DNA of 64,000 nucleotides, taken from contig NZ_CP021358.1 in assembly GCF_002157205.1 (NCBI RefSeq), positions 930,001 to 994,000 on the forward strand. The letters run 5' to 3'. This document shows, piece by piece, positions 19,038-27,973 of the stretch. This DNA comes from Kushneria marisflavi (GTDB lineage: Bacteria > Pseudomonadota > Gammaproteobacteria > Pseudomonadales > Halomonadaceae). Both the position numbers and the translations under genes were made by a program. Numbering within the stretch: position 1 is the stretch's first letter; each line of letters opens with the position of its first letter. The notes beneath the pieces are model-generated. The model was given only the letters and a program-made list of their open reading frames with translations. It ran no database searches and was not told the DNA's origin.

Positions 19038-19931
19038 TCAGGCTGGCCCGCTTGCCTCGCGGGCCAGCCACTGCCATAAAAGCCCGGCGTTTTGATGCAG
19101 GGGGCGCCCTTCTGGTCGCACCAGCCAGAACCCTTCCCGGGTAGGCAAAGTGGCCTCGAAGGGCATGACCAGCGCCGGGTCATCTTCTTCAAGAAGACGA
19201 CGGTGCGCCAGTGCCACACCGCACCCACAGGCAGCCAGGCGCAGCGTCATGATCTGCGTATCACAGACCAGCCGGCGCGCATGGGTAGTCAGATGTCCAA
19301 CCCCTGCGGCTTCCAGCCAGCCGGCCCAACCTGCGGAAAACCCGGTAGCATGCAACAGGGTCTGCCCTGCCAGATCCTCGGGGGTTTCCAGCATGGCCGC
19401 TACCTGCGGGGCACAGATCGGCGTCATGACCTCATGCCCCAGCGATTGCATCTGAACATCCTGCCAGTCTCCCTGGCCATATCGAATTTCGATGTCGGCA
19501 TCGAGAGTGCCAAACTGCTGTGACCAGATGGCGGTCACCACCTGCAGTTCGATCTCTGGATGCTGGCGATGAAAGGCCGCCAGCCGAGGTGCCAGCCAGT
19601 ACTGCTGAACCCCTGGCGTTGCTCTTAAAATGACAGGCGCGTTACTGACCGGCCCAAAGACTTCCGCAGTGCCCATGGACAGCTGTGAGAAGGCCGCCTG
19701 CAGGCCGGGCAACCAAGCCCGGGCGGCATCCGTCAGCGAAATGCGCTGTGAATGACGAATGAACAGGGATTGTCCGAGACGATCTTCAAGCAATCGAATA
19801 CGCTGACTGATCGCCGATTGTGAGACGCCAAGTTCTACACCGGCGGCGGTAAAGCTCAAGTGACGGGCCGAAGCTTCAAAGGCCTGCATCCAGGCCAGCG
19901 GCGGTAGACGAGTCACGATTTTCTCCATCAA
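19038..19931 (-). CDS. LysR-type regulator (GcvA-like)
   Basis: A 297-residue LysR-type regulator. It starts MMEKIVTRLPPLAWMQAFEA, the LPPL-x-ALRAFEA-like opening of the GcvA/AmpR subgroup, with helix-turn-helix SFTAAGVELGVSQSAISQRI near residue 30. A second ATG at 19928 could be the start. No target gene is obvious: TVP38 lies divergently 203 bases away. A T-N11-A type dyad (19979-19995) lies about 50 bases upstream of the start, suggesting autoregulation or control of the divergent gene. Confidence 0.9.
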   Translation of the reverse strand: MMEKIVTRLPPLAWMQAFEASARHLSFTAAGVELGVSQSAISQRIRLLEDRLGQSLFIRHSQRISLTDAARAWLPGLQAAFSQLSMGTAEVFGPVSNAPVILRATPGVQQYWLAPRLAAFHRQHPEIELQVVTAIWSQQFGTLDADIEIRYGQGDWQDVQMQSLGHEVMTPICAPQVAAMLETPEDLAGQTLLHATGFSAGWAGWLEAAGVGHLTTHARRLVCDTQIMTLRLAACGCGVALAHRRLLEEDDPALVMPFEATLPTREGFWLVRPEGRPLHQNAGLLWQWLAREASGPA

Positions 19932-19978
19932 ACGATCAGTCGTCCTGACCGTGGCTTCTCATGGTGGCAACGTACTGA

Positions 19979-19995
19979 CATCAAACGTTTTGATG
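19979..19995. promoter_or_regulatory. Candidate LysR box (T-N11-A dyad)
   Basis: CATCAAA-CGT-TTTGATG: perfect 7-base arms at 19979-19985 and 19989-19995. The dyad contains T81-N11-A93, the LysR motif, and lies 48 bases upstream of the LysR start at 19931 in the gap before the divergent TVP38 gene. No protein binding is shown; this is sequence inference. Confidence 0.55.
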
Positions 19996-20134
19996 ATACC
20001 CAAAACTGTGCTGATGCTGGCATGAGGCCGCGCGTTCATGACAGCACAGTCGCATTATCGTCATCGTACCGGTTGATGCGCCTGTCCGGCCTGACTAGAC
20101 TCGTGGCCCTTCTCTGGCTGCGGACGGCGTTGTC

Positions 20135-20812
20135 ATGACCAGGCGTGTGTGGCTTGTCATTATTGTAATTGTGCTCATGCTGGCGATGGGCGGTTTCTGG
20201 CAGTGGCTTGCCATGGGTGATGCCATTACGGCTGAAAAGCTCGAGCAGTGGCTGGGTGAAACCATGAGTCTGCGCGAATCATGGTGGGCACCGCCAGTGC
20301 TGATGCTGACCTACATGATTGGCAGCCTGATCATGTTTCCGCTGACGATTCTGGTGGGGGCGACCGGGCTGATCTTTGGTCCCTGGTGGGGGCTTTTCTA
20401 TGCGCTTTCGGGCACCATGGTCGCGTCAACGGCGACCTGGCTTCTGGGCCGAGCGCTGGGGCGTGAGATTCTGACCCGCTACGGCGGCGATCGTATTCAT
20501 CGTCTGGCCGACAGTGTCTCGCGTCATGGCATTCGAACCATGATTGTCTTCAACCTGCTGCCACTGGCCCCGTTCACTTTCACCAACATGATCGCCGGCG
20601 CCTGCCGAATGCCCTATGGGGTCTACATGGTCGGCTCGGTCATCGGCATTCTGCCGGGGCTGGCGGCCGTCACGGTCGCGGGCAGCCGACTGGGCGAGCT
20701 GATCCGCTCGCGCAGTCTGGATGATCTTCTCTGGCTGGTCATCGCAGTCGCAGGCGTGGTCGTACTGGGTCTTGTCTTTCGCTGGATCTCACGACACCGA
20801 CAGCAGGCCTGA
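20135..20812 (+). CDS. TVP38/TMEM64 (VTT domain) membrane protein
   Basis: A 225-residue membrane protein of the DedA/TVP38 (VTT) superfamily, with about five to six hydrophobic segments. The family core is seen as LIMFPLTILVGATGLIFGP near residue 67, followed by ATWLLGRALGRE and the FNLLPLAPFTFTNMIAGA motif near 150. Bacterial VTT proteins are implicated in lipid carrier flipping and membrane homeostasis; the specific role is unknown. Convergent with the glycosyltransferase gene. Confidence 0.87.
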   Translation: MTRRVWLVIIVIVLMLAMGGFWQWLAMGDAITAEKLEQWLGETMSLRESWWAPPVLMLTYMIGSLIMFPLTILVGATGLIFGPWWGLFYALSGTMVASTATWLLGRALGREILTRYGGDRIHRLADSVSRHGIRTMIVFNLLPLAPFTFTNMIAGACRMPYGVYMVGSVIGILPGLAAVTVAGSRLGELIRSRSLDDLLWLVIAVAGVVVLGLVFRWISRHRQQA

Positions 20813-20831
20813 TACGGTCGGCGTCATGGGC

Positions 20832-22301
20832 TCAGGTCTTTTTGACGCCGGAGGCAGGTACGTTGCCCTCCAGGTCATCGCGAAGCTGCATCAGGGTCAC
20901 TTCCCCCGGGGTGATCGAGGTGGCGCTACCGGGTTGAAAATGGTGTCCCTGGGTCAGCGGCGTCAGGCTGCCTTCGACCAGCGGCACCCTTTGCCCGGTC
21001 GGCGGCGCCGGACGCATGCGCGGCGCGACCCGCTTTGAGCCACCGAAGACACGGCGCAGTACCGTGCCGCGATGACACAGCAGATTCCACTCTGCCTCCA
21101 GTCTGGCGCGCGCCTGATCCCAGGTCGTCTGGTCACCATTCGATGATGCCTTTCGGGTCTGATGGGCCGCCAGCAGGCGCTCATAGACCGCCAGACACTG
21201 ATCGGCGCACTTGCAGGTATCAAACTTCGAAGCCGTCTCCAGCGCACCCTGACGCAGGCTCTGACAGCGCTGCGGGTCCAAAAGACTCCCCAGCGCCCGG
21301 GCAAACGCCTGCTCATCCTGCTCCGGCAACAGCAGTCCGTTGCGCTCATGGGAGAGCACCTCGCGCACACCGGTGGCATCAAGGGCTACTACCGGCAGGC
21401 CTGCGGCCATCGCCTCCACCACCACCATCCCCTGGGTTTCACTGAAGGAGGCAAAGGCAAAACTGTCCATGGCGTGATAGGCATCGATCAGCGACTGCTC
21501 CTTGAGCACGCCGGTGAGATGCACCCGCTCACCCACCCCCATCTGATGGGCCCGGGTCAGGATGGCATCCCGCTCGTCACCATCACCGACCACCATGAAG
21601 TGCATGTCCGGATGATCGCATAGCGCCTGACAGACACTCTGGGTGAGAAACGGCAGGTTTTTTTCCTGTGCCAGTCGTCCGACATGGCCGACCACATGAG
21701 CATGATCATCGATACCGAAGTGCGACCGCCAGTGATGGCGATTACCGCTGGAAAAGCGTTCGATATCCACCCCACTGGGTACCACTTCCAGCGCCGTCTT
21801 CACGCCGCGTTCACGCAGAATGTCGCGAATGCTGTCACTGGGCGCAATCACGGTATCGCAAAGCGCGCTATAGCCGTTGGAAAGCGCCAGCGCAAAGCGC
21901 TGCATCACCGGAGAGTTGCCCGGCACGTAGTGGGTGTAATGTTCATAAAGGGTGTGATGGGTAAACACCAGCGGCAGCCCGCGCCCCTGGGCGACACGCA
22001 CCGCCGTATCTCCCAGCAGAAACGGATGATTGGAGTGCACGATATCAGGGGCAAAGTCCCGAATGGCGTCATCCAGTGAGCCGGGAATCGTGACCGGCAG
22101 GGAAAAGTCGCTGCCGTTGAAGCGCTGCATGGCAGGCACCCGAATGACATCGGTCTCCGTGTCGGGCTGGCCGTCAAGCGTGGGCGCCACGACCAGCACC
22201 CGATGACCGGATGCTCTGAAACACTCGACGAACCGCTGAACGGATTCGCTGACACCCCCCACGATGGGACTATAGGTGTTGGTGAACATCAAAATGTTCA
22301 A
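20832..22301 (-). CDS. Family 4 glycosyltransferase (GT-B)
   Basis: A 489-residue retaining glycosyltransferase. N-terminal Rossmann half with NTYSPIVGGVSESVQRFVE near residue 9; C-terminal half with VGHVGRLAQEKNLPFLTQ near 208 and the EX7E-type nucleotide-sugar motif FASFSETQGMVVVEAMAAG near 293. It resembles glycolipid glucosyl- and sulfoquinovosyl-type transferases. The start is a TTG at 22301: an AGGAGG lies five bases before it, whereas the first ATG four codons later is too far from the site, and an upstream ATG in the SD region is out of frame and stops at once. About 90 C-terminal residues beyond the catalytic fold are basic and of unknown role. A strong dyad lies upstream (22363-22396). 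Confidence 0.88.
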   Translation of the reverse strand: MNILMFTNTYSPIVGGVSESVQRFVECFRASGHRVLVVAPTLDGQPDTETDVIRVPAMQRFNGSDFSLPVTIPGSLDDAIRDFAPDIVHSNHPFLLGDTAVRVAQGRGLPLVFTHHTLYEHYTHYVPGNSPVMQRFALALSNGYSALCDTVIAPSDSIRDILRERGVKTALEVVPSGVDIERFSSGNRHHWRSHFGIDDHAHVVGHVGRLAQEKNLPFLTQSVCQALCDHPDMHFMVVGDGDERDAILTRAHQMGVGERVHLTGVLKEQSLIDAYHAMDSFAFASFSETQGMVVVEAMAAGLPVVALDATGVREVLSHERNGLLLPEQDEQAFARALGSLLDPQRCQSLRQGALETASKFDTCKCADQCLAVYERLLAAHQTRKASSNGDQTTWDQARARLEAEWNLLCHRGTVLRRVFGGSKRVAPRMRPAPPTGQRVPLVEGSLTPLTQGHHFQPGSATSITPGEVTLMQLRDDLEGNVPASGVKKT

Positions 22302-22362
22302 GCCATTCCTCCTGGTGCTGGCCTGTAAATAAGGCCGCCGGCTGCACCTGACAAACCTGATT

Positions 22363-22396
22363 GCGCAAACGTATCGCGGATCACGATACCTTGCGC
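22363..22396. promoter_or_regulatory. Compound dyad upstream of the glycosyltransferase gene
   Basis: GCGCAA (22363-22368), then GTATCG (22371-22376), a 7-base centre, CGATAC (22384-22389), and TTGCGC (22391-22396). Both arm pairs are perfect, separated by two and one unpaired bases. It lies 62-95 bases upstream of the TTG start on the minus strand. It is either an operator or a 5' leader hairpin. The rest of the 278-base gap to the hemerythrin gene shows no clear feature. Confidence 0.6.
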
Positions 22397-22579
22397 GCAT
22401 TATAGCCGACGGAGTCTAGCAGAGCTGCATGGCGCCAGGCATTCCGGCGTGACGGGAACTACACTGCAGGCGGCATCACACGATACGAATAACGCCCTGT
22501 CCTTGAGACATGAGGCTCGGCCACCTGACGGCCGCGATATTGATCATAAAAGCCGACCGCCTGATGAAGGAATACCTCC

Positions 22580-23020
22580 ATGAGCACCATTTTTGAAGAG
22601 ATTCGCAAGGACCACGACACTCAACGCACGCTGCTGGACCTGCTGGTCAAGACCCACGGCGACAGCGATGGGCGAGAAGAGCTTTTCCAGCGCGTCAAGG
22701 CGGCGCTTCAGACGCATGAAACCGCCGAGGAGCGCTTCTTCTATCGCCCCTTGATGGCCTATGACAACGGGGTCGAAAAATCCCGTCACGGTATTGCCGA
22801 ACATCATGAGATGGATGAAGTCATCGAACAGATGGAGAGTACCGACTTCAGCTCGCCGGCCTGGCTTGGCCATGCCAAAAAGCTTCAGGAGATGGCATTG
22901 CACCACTTCGAGGATGAAGAGCAGCAGTTTTTCATCTCGGCCGGTCAGAAATTCAATGACGACGAGAAAACGCAACTGGGCCAGGAATATCGCAGCGAAA
23001 TGGATCGTCTGAACAGTTGA
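22580..23020 (+). CDS. Hemerythrin HHE domain protein
   Basis: A 146-residue four-helix bundle protein with iron-ligand residues: His in RKDHDTQ near residue 12, His in LQTHETAEERFFYRPL near 47 with the Glu, HHEMDE near 75, and HHFEDEEQQFF near 113. This matches the HHE cation-binding pattern for a diiron (or labile iron) site. Likely roles are oxygen, nitric oxide or iron handling; no partner gene is adjacent. AAGGA precedes the ATG. Confidence 0.92.
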   Translation: MSTIFEEIRKDHDTQRTLLDLLVKTHGDSDGREELFQRVKAALQTHETAEERFFYRPLMAYDNGVEKSRHGIAEHHEMDEVIEQMESTDFSSPAWLGHAKKLQEMALHHFEDEEQQFFISAGQKFNDDEKTQLGQEYRSEMDRLNS

Positions 23021-23073
23021 TCGCATCAGTTGCCCGGTGCCTGCGTCATGCCGACACGGTGACCTGTTGAAGA

Positions 23074-23979
23074 TTACGGCAGCGGCGGCAGCCGTTCGGC
23101 AAGCCCTGCCGTCATGGCATCGATGAACCGGGCAATGCGCTCCGGCACAAAACGCTGCTGACGATGCACCACCATGAAATCCATGCGCGGCGTATCGAAA
23201 CCGGGCAGGATCTGTTGAAGCCTGCCCTGAGCCAGCGGGTTTTGTACCTGCCACCAGGAGCGATAAACAATGCCGTGCCCGGCCATGGCCCAGGCCGTCA
23301 CACTCTCGCCGTCATTACTGCTCATCGTGCCGCTGACCCGGACGCGATGTTCCCGTCCATCGCTTGTAAAACGCCAGTCATCAAAGCCGGCCTCGCGCTC
23401 GCGAACCACCAGACAGTTATGATCGACCAGTGCTTCGGGCGTGGACGGCCAGCCGGCGCGTGCAAGATAGTCCGGCGAGGCACAGGCAATCCGACGACTG
23501 GCCAGCAGCCGTCGGGCCCGCAATCGTGAATCCGGCACGGGCCCCACGATGATGCCGAGATCCAGATCGTGTGCCAGCAAATCGCGCGGATAATCACTTA
23601 AATCCAGTAACACCTCGACGTCAGGATGCGCGCGCGTGAACTGCTCGATCAATGGCGCCACATGAGCACGGCCAAAGCCGAAGGTCGCGTTGACCCGTAA
23701 CTGGCCGGACAGGGCATGGCGCTGCGCGCCCAGTGAGGCCTCCAGTTCATCAAGCTCCTGAAGCAGCGAGGCACCCCGCTGCAGATAGCGCTCTCCCTCC
23801 CCGGTCAGGGCCAGACGTCGCGTTGTGCGGCGCATCAGTTGAACCCCCAGACGCTTTTCAAGCTGTGCCAGACGCTTGCTGACCGCCGACAGCGATAGCC
23901 CCAGCGCCTGTGCGGCCTGCGTCATCGACGTATGGCGGGCCAGCACCTGAAAAAAGTGCAGATCACTGATGGCCTTCAT
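23074..23979 (-). CDS. LysR-type regulator, divergent from the dehalogenase gene
   Basis: A 301-residue LysR-type regulator of the CrgA/DmlR-like subgroup (opening MKAISDLHFFQVLARHTSM, helix-turn-helix TQAAQALGLSLSAVSKRLAQLE). AGGAG precedes the ATG. It lies divergently from the dehalogenase/tartrate-dehydrogenase pair with a 118-base gap holding a T-N11-A dyad (23993-24017), the standard layout for a LysR controlling its neighbour. DmlR-type LysR regulators act on D-malate dehydrogenase genes, which fits the second gene of the pair. Confidence 0.92.
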   Translation of the reverse strand: MKAISDLHFFQVLARHTSMTQAAQALGLSLSAVSKRLAQLEKRLGVQLMRRTTRRLALTGEGERYLQRGASLLQELDELEASLGAQRHALSGQLRVNATFGFGRAHVAPLIEQFTRAHPDVEVLLDLSDYPRDLLAHDLDLGIIVGPVPDSRLRARRLLASRRIACASPDYLARAGWPSTPEALVDHNCLVVREREAGFDDWRFTSDGREHRVRVSGTMSSNDGESVTAWAMAGHGIVYRSWWQVQNPLAQGRLQQILPGFDTPRMDFMVVHRQQRFVPERIARFIDAMTAGLAERLPPLP

Positions 23980-23992
23980 GATGACTCCTGTC

Positions 23993-24017
23993 GATTATTT
24001 ACTCATGTTCAATAATC
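23993..24017. promoter_or_regulatory. Candidate LysR box between LysR and dehalogenase genes
   Basis: GATTATT (23993-23999) and AATAATC (24011-24017) are perfect 7-base arms separated by exactly 11 bases, giving a textbook T-N11-A LysR site. It is 14 bases upstream of the LysR start (23979) and 81 bases before the dehalogenase start. Confidence 0.65.
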
Positions 24018-24097
24018 AATTGCGTGATGACCTGATTATAAACGCTGGACAATCCTCTAGAGTAATGGACATCGTGGACGCCCTGCCGGAGCCTTTC

Positions 24098-24991
24098 ATG
24101 CTCGAGATGTTCAAGACCTTTGACCTGAATGTGAACGGCGTAACCCTTCATGGGTGCGCTGGTGGTGAGGGCACCCCTCTTCTGCTGCTGCACGGTCATC
24201 CGCAGACGCACGCCATCTGGCACCGGGCGGCACCAGGGCTCAAGGATCACTTCCATGTCGTCATGGTGGATCTGCGCGGCTACGGCCACTCCTCAAAACC
24301 GCCGAGCGACGTCGAACACAAGACCTACAGCAAGCGCGTCATGGCCCTGGATCTGGTCGCGCTGATGACGGCGCTCGGATTCGAGCGCTTTGCCGTACTG
24401 GCCCATGACCGCGGCGCCCGTGTCGCCCACCGCCTGTGTCTGGATCATCCCGAGCGCGTCGAGCGCGCGATGTTTCTCGACATCGCTCCGACGCTTGAGA
24501 TGTACGAGCGCACCGATCGGGCCTTTGCCAGCGCCTATTTCCACTGGTTCATGCTGATTCAACCGGCACCGCTGCCCGAGCGGCTGATCGAGGCCAATCC
24601 GCGCGCCTGGATCGATGGCGTGATGGGCAATCGTCATGCCGGGCTCGCCCCGTTTTCAGATGAAGCCCTTGAGGCCTATCGCGAGGCGATGGCGCTGCCG
24701 GGCACGGCGCACGCCATGTGCGAGGACTACCGCGCCGCCAACACCATCGACCTAGAGCATGATCGACTCGATCGTGATGCCGACCATCGCATCCAGTGTC
24801 CGCTCAGGGTGCTGTGGGGCGAGCATGGCGTGATCGAAAAACTGTTCGATCCCATGGCCCTCTGGCAGGCCTGCGCTCTCGAGGTCAGCGGGCGCGCCCT
24901 GCCCTGCGGCCACTATCTGCCCGAAGAGCGTCCCGATGACATCATTGATGAGGCGCTGACATTCTTTAATGCCCCTGCGGGCGCTGTTTGA
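24098..24991 (+). CDS. Haloacetate dehalogenase-like alpha/beta hydrolase
   Basis: A 297-residue alpha/beta hydrolase that carries the full fluoroacetate-dehalogenase active site. Counting from MLEMFKTFDL: nucleophile Asp104 in AHDRGAR with Arg105 and Arg108, Asp128 in FLDIAPT, halide-pocket His149-Trp150 in YFHWFMLIQP, Tyr211, and base His272 in CGHYLPEE. These match the known residues of FAc-DEX enzymes almost position for position. It would hydrolyse 2-haloacetates to glycolate. The start at 24098 is preferred to an ATG at 24065 because GGAG lies six bases upstream and the length then fits the family. Nineteen bases before the tartrate dehydrogenase gene. The natural substrate could be another 2-substituted acid. 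Confidence 0.85.
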   Translation: MLEMFKTFDLNVNGVTLHGCAGGEGTPLLLLHGHPQTHAIWHRAAPGLKDHFHVVMVDLRGYGHSSKPPSDVEHKTYSKRVMALDLVALMTALGFERFAVLAHDRGARVAHRLCLDHPERVERAMFLDIAPTLEMYERTDRAFASAYFHWFMLIQPAPLPERLIEANPRAWIDGVMGNRHAGLAPFSDEALEAYREAMALPGTAHAMCEDYRAANTIDLEHDRLDRDADHRIQCPLRVLWGEHGVIEKLFDPMALWQACALEVSGRALPCGHYLPEERPDDIIDEALTFFNAPAGAV

Positions 24992-25010
24992 TGCTGACAA
25001 GGAGAGATTC

Positions 25011-26090
25011 ATGAGCCACAACATTGCCGTTATTCCCGGCGACGGTATCGGTGTTGAAGTCATGCCCGAAGGCGTGCGCGCCCTTGAGGCCGCCGCTCGA
25101 CGTTTTGATCTGGACTTCAAATTTACCGATATCGACTTTGCCAGCTGCGACTATTTTGAGCGCCACGGCAAGATGATGCCCGATGACTGGCGCGACCGCC
25201 TGGGCGGCATGGACGCCCTGTTTTTTGGCGCCGTGGGCATGCCCGAGCGCGTGCCGGATCACATCTCGCTTTGGGGCTCGCTTTTGCAGTTTCGTCGCGC
25301 CTTTGACCAGTACGTCAATCTGCGCCCGTGCAGGCTGATGCCGGGCATCAAGAGTCCGCTGGCGGGACGCGCGCCAGGCGACATCGATTTCTACGTGGTA
25401 AGGGAAAATACCGAAGGCGAGTATTCAAGCGTCGGCGGTAGAATGTTTGAAGGTACCGATCGTGAAGTGGTGATTCAGGACACGGTCATGACCCGCACCG
25501 GCATCGATCGCGTATTGAAGTTTGCCTTTGAACTGGCCAAAACCCGACCGCGTCAAAAGCTGACCTCTGCAACCAAGTCCAATGGCATCTCGATTACCAT
25601 GCCCTACTGGGACGAGCGCGTGCTGGAGATGGCCAAAAGCTATCCTGACATCAGCGTCGACAAGTTCCATATCGACATTTTGACCGCCAACTTCGTGCTC
25701 CATCCGGACTGGTTTGATGTGGTGGTGGCCAGCAATCTCTTTGGCGATATTCTCTCGGATCTGGGTCCGGCCTGTACCGGCACCATCGGCGTGGCCCCAT
25801 CGGCCAACATTAATCCCGAAGGCCATTTTCCGAGTCTTTTCGAGCCGGTACACGGCAGCGCGCCGGATATCTTCGGCCGTGGCATTGCCAATCCGATCGG
25901 TCAGATCTGGTCGGCAGCGATGATGCTCGAACACCTTGGCCACATCGATGCCGGCAAGGCCGTGGTGGATGCCATCGAGCGCGTACTGGCAGCAGGCCCG
26001 AGTGATGCCCCACTGACACCGGATCTGGGCGGGCGAGGCACGACCAGTGAGCTGGGCGACACCATTGCCGAGGCGATCAAGACCGGCTGA
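25011..26090 (+). CDS. Tartrate dehydrogenase / D-malate dehydrogenase (decarboxylating)
   Basis: A 359-residue member of the isocitrate/isopropylmalate dehydrogenase superfamily, in the tartrate/D-malate branch (TtuC/DmlA). Seen: AVIPGDGIGVEV at the start, the VRENTEGEYSSVGGR substrate loop near residue 130, TSATKSNGISITMPYWDE near 185, and the metal-site VVASNLFGDILSDL near 235, with the NAD-binding FEPVHGSAPDIFGRGIANP near 285. NAD+ and Mg2+/Mn2+ or K+ dependent oxidation of L-tartrate or D-malate to oxaloglycolate or pyruvate is expected. AAGGAGA precedes the ATG. Probably co-transcribed with the dehalogenase gene and controlled by the divergent LysR. Confidence 0.9.
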   Translation: MSHNIAVIPGDGIGVEVMPEGVRALEAAARRFDLDFKFTDIDFASCDYFERHGKMMPDDWRDRLGGMDALFFGAVGMPERVPDHISLWGSLLQFRRAFDQYVNLRPCRLMPGIKSPLAGRAPGDIDFYVVRENTEGEYSSVGGRMFEGTDREVVIQDTVMTRTGIDRVLKFAFELAKTRPRQKLTSATKSNGISITMPYWDERVLEMAKSYPDISVDKFHIDILTANFVLHPDWFDVVVASNLFGDILSDLGPACTGTIGVAPSANINPEGHFPSLFEPVHGSAPDIFGRGIANPIGQIWSAAMMLEHLGHIDAGKAVVDAIERVLAAGPSDAPLTPDLGGRGTTSELGDTIAEAIKTG

Positions 26091-26143
26091 CCGTCCGACG
26101 TCATGACAGCGCCACCGCGGTCATGAAAAACGGCCATAACAAA

Positions 26144-26175
26144 CAGGGCCGCATCACTGTCGTGATGCGGCCCTG
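26144..26175. terminator. Terminator between tartrate dehydrogenase and MCP genes
   Basis: A 14-bp perfect stem (CAGGGCCGCATCAC / GTGATGCGGCCCTG, arms 26144-26157 and 26162-26175, loop TGTC). On the minus strand it is followed by TTTGTTATGG, so it is the better terminator for the leftward chemoreceptor gene; it may also stop the rightward transcript. Confidence 0.75.
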
Positions 26176-26196
26176 CTGTCATTCTCGCGCAGAAGA

Positions 26197-27840
26197 TCAG
26201 ATCGTGAAGCGAACCACCGACTGATACAGGCGCCCGGACTGCTCTTCCAGCGACGAAGCGGCCGCTGCTGCTTCCTCGACCAGTGCTGCGTTTTGCTGGG
26301 TGACCTGATCCATCTGACTCACGGCCTGGTTGACCTGCTCGATACCGCTGGTCTGCTCCTTGGAGGCCGCTGCAATCTCGGCCATCAAATCGTTGACCCG
26401 ACGCGAACTCTGCGTAATGGTCGACATGGTGGTATCAGCCTCGTCCACCAGCGTGGTGCCGCTGGCCACCTGAGCGACCGAGCGCTCGATCAGCGCCTTG
26501 ATATCGCTGGCCGCAGTGGCCGAACGGCTGGCGAGCTGTCGTACTTCTCCGGCCACCACTGCAAAGCCGCGTCCCTGCTCGCCGGCACGGGCGGCCTCAA
26601 CGGCGGCGTTAAGCGCCAGCAGATTAGTCTGGAAGGCAATGCTGTCAATCATGGTGATGATTTCGCTGATCTTGCTGGAGCTTTCGCGAATCTCACTCAT
26701 GGTCGCCACAACTCTTTGAATCACTTCACGGCCATTGTCCATCTCACTGGATGCACTCTGGGACAGACGCGTGGCCTGAGCGGCATTATCGGCATTCTGG
26801 CGCACGGTGGCCGTCAGCTCTTCCATGCTGGCCGCGGTCTCTTCAAGCGAGGCCGCCTGCTGCTCGGTACGTGCGGACAGATCGTTGTTACCGGCAGCGA
26901 TTTCACGGGCGCCGACGTCAATCGATTCACTCGCCTGGCGAATGCTGGCGATGGTATCAGCCAGCTCTGAGCGCATATGCTCAATATGATAAAGCAGACT
27001 GGTCTGATCACCGTTTTTCAGCTCAAGACGTGTGCCCAGTCGGCCATCAGCAATTTCACGCACGCAATCGATTGCGTAGGCAGGCTCCCCGCCCAGGCCC
27101 CGATAGATATTGCGGGTCAGCAGCAAAAACGCCACCGTCAGGGCCGCCCCTACCGCCGCCAGCAGAGCAACAAACTGGAAAAGCTTGGCCATGAAAGCAT
27201 GCTGGATATCGTTGGTGTATACCCCGGCTGCGAGGTTGATCTGCCAGGGCGCGAAGCGCTCGACGTAACCCAGTTTGGGCAGCAGTGTGTCACCGGTGGC
27301 ATCGCGGGAATCATATTTCACAAACCCGCTACCGCCGGACAGTGCCTTGTTCAAAAGCTCGGTATAAACGGCTACCCCGTTGGGATCGGTATAAGTCGAC
27401 ATATCTGCGCCGGCATCACGACGCGGGTGATAAAGCACGCGCGCGCTGTCATCAAAGGCGAAAATATAGTTTTGACGGTCATCGCCAAAGCGCAGGCCGC
27501 CCAGCGCATCCAGTGCCCGACGGCGCGCCTCATCCATGGTGAACTCGCCGGCACTGGCGCGCTCGTGATAGCGCTCGAACAGCGTCTGGGCCACGCCCAC
27601 GGTTGCCTGAAGGCTGCGCTGGCGCTCCTCAAACATCATGCCCCGCGCATTCCAGGCCATGCTGGTGACGAGTACCAGCATGCCGATCCACATCAAGGCC
27701 AGAATGGCGAACATTTTTTTTCTGAGCGTCCAATTGCCAAGGCTGAAGCCTGCGCGACGACGCTGTGTCGCTTTCGCATTGGGTTGAGAGCCCGAATGCT
27801 CTCCCGATGTCATTTCCGTCCAGCCTGCCTGCGACGCCAT
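26197..27840 (-). CDS. Methyl-accepting chemotaxis protein with single Cache domain
   Basis: A 547-residue chemoreceptor. Order: cytoplasmic N-tail, TM1 near residues 45-65 ([18 protein letters not shown]), a periplasmic single-Cache-like domain (about 68-215, with [20 protein letters not shown]), TM2 near 220-245, HAMP, then the coiled-coil signalling domain whose tip is the [27 protein letters not shown] hairpin class (seen as [20 protein letters not shown]), ending with an [13 protein letters not shown] methylation region. The ATG at 27840 follows AAGGGAGA. No che genes are near; the ligand is unknown. Cache domains of this type often sense small organic acids. Confidence 0.93.
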   Translation of the reverse strand: MASQAGWTEMTSGEHSGSQPNAKATQRRRAGFSLGNWTLRKKMFAILALMWIGMLVLVTSMAWNARGMMFEERQRSLQATVGVAQTLFERYHERASAGEFTMDEARRRALDALGGLRFGDDRQNYIFAFDDSARVLYHPRRDAGADMSTYTDPNGVAVYTELLNKALSGGSGFVKYDSRDATGDTLLPKLGYVERFAPWQINLAAGVYTNDIQHAFMAKLFQFVALLAAVGAALTVAFLLLTRNIYRGLGGEPAYAIDCVREIADGRLGTRLELKNGDQTSLLYHIEHMRSELADTIASIRQASESIDVGAREIAAGNNDLSARTEQQAASLEETAASMEELTATVRQNADNAAQATRLSQSASSEMDNGREVIQRVVATMSEIRESSSKISEIITMIDSIAFQTNLLALNAAVEAARAGEQGRGFAVVAGEVRQLASRSATAASDIKALIERSVAQVASGTTLVDEADTTMSTITQSSRRVNDLMAEIAAASKEQTSGIEQVNQAVSQMDQVTQQNAALVEEAAAAASSLEEQSGRLYQSVVRFTI

Positions 27841-27973
27841 GTGTTTCTCCCTTCGGACTTCACGTCCATAACCTGCACCATACCGGCGCGACCCAATGCA
27901 CAACATCGGCCGACAGGAGCTAGACTTGAGGTCGCGTCGGAAGGTATATCCACCCGGTTAAAAGGAGAATCAC

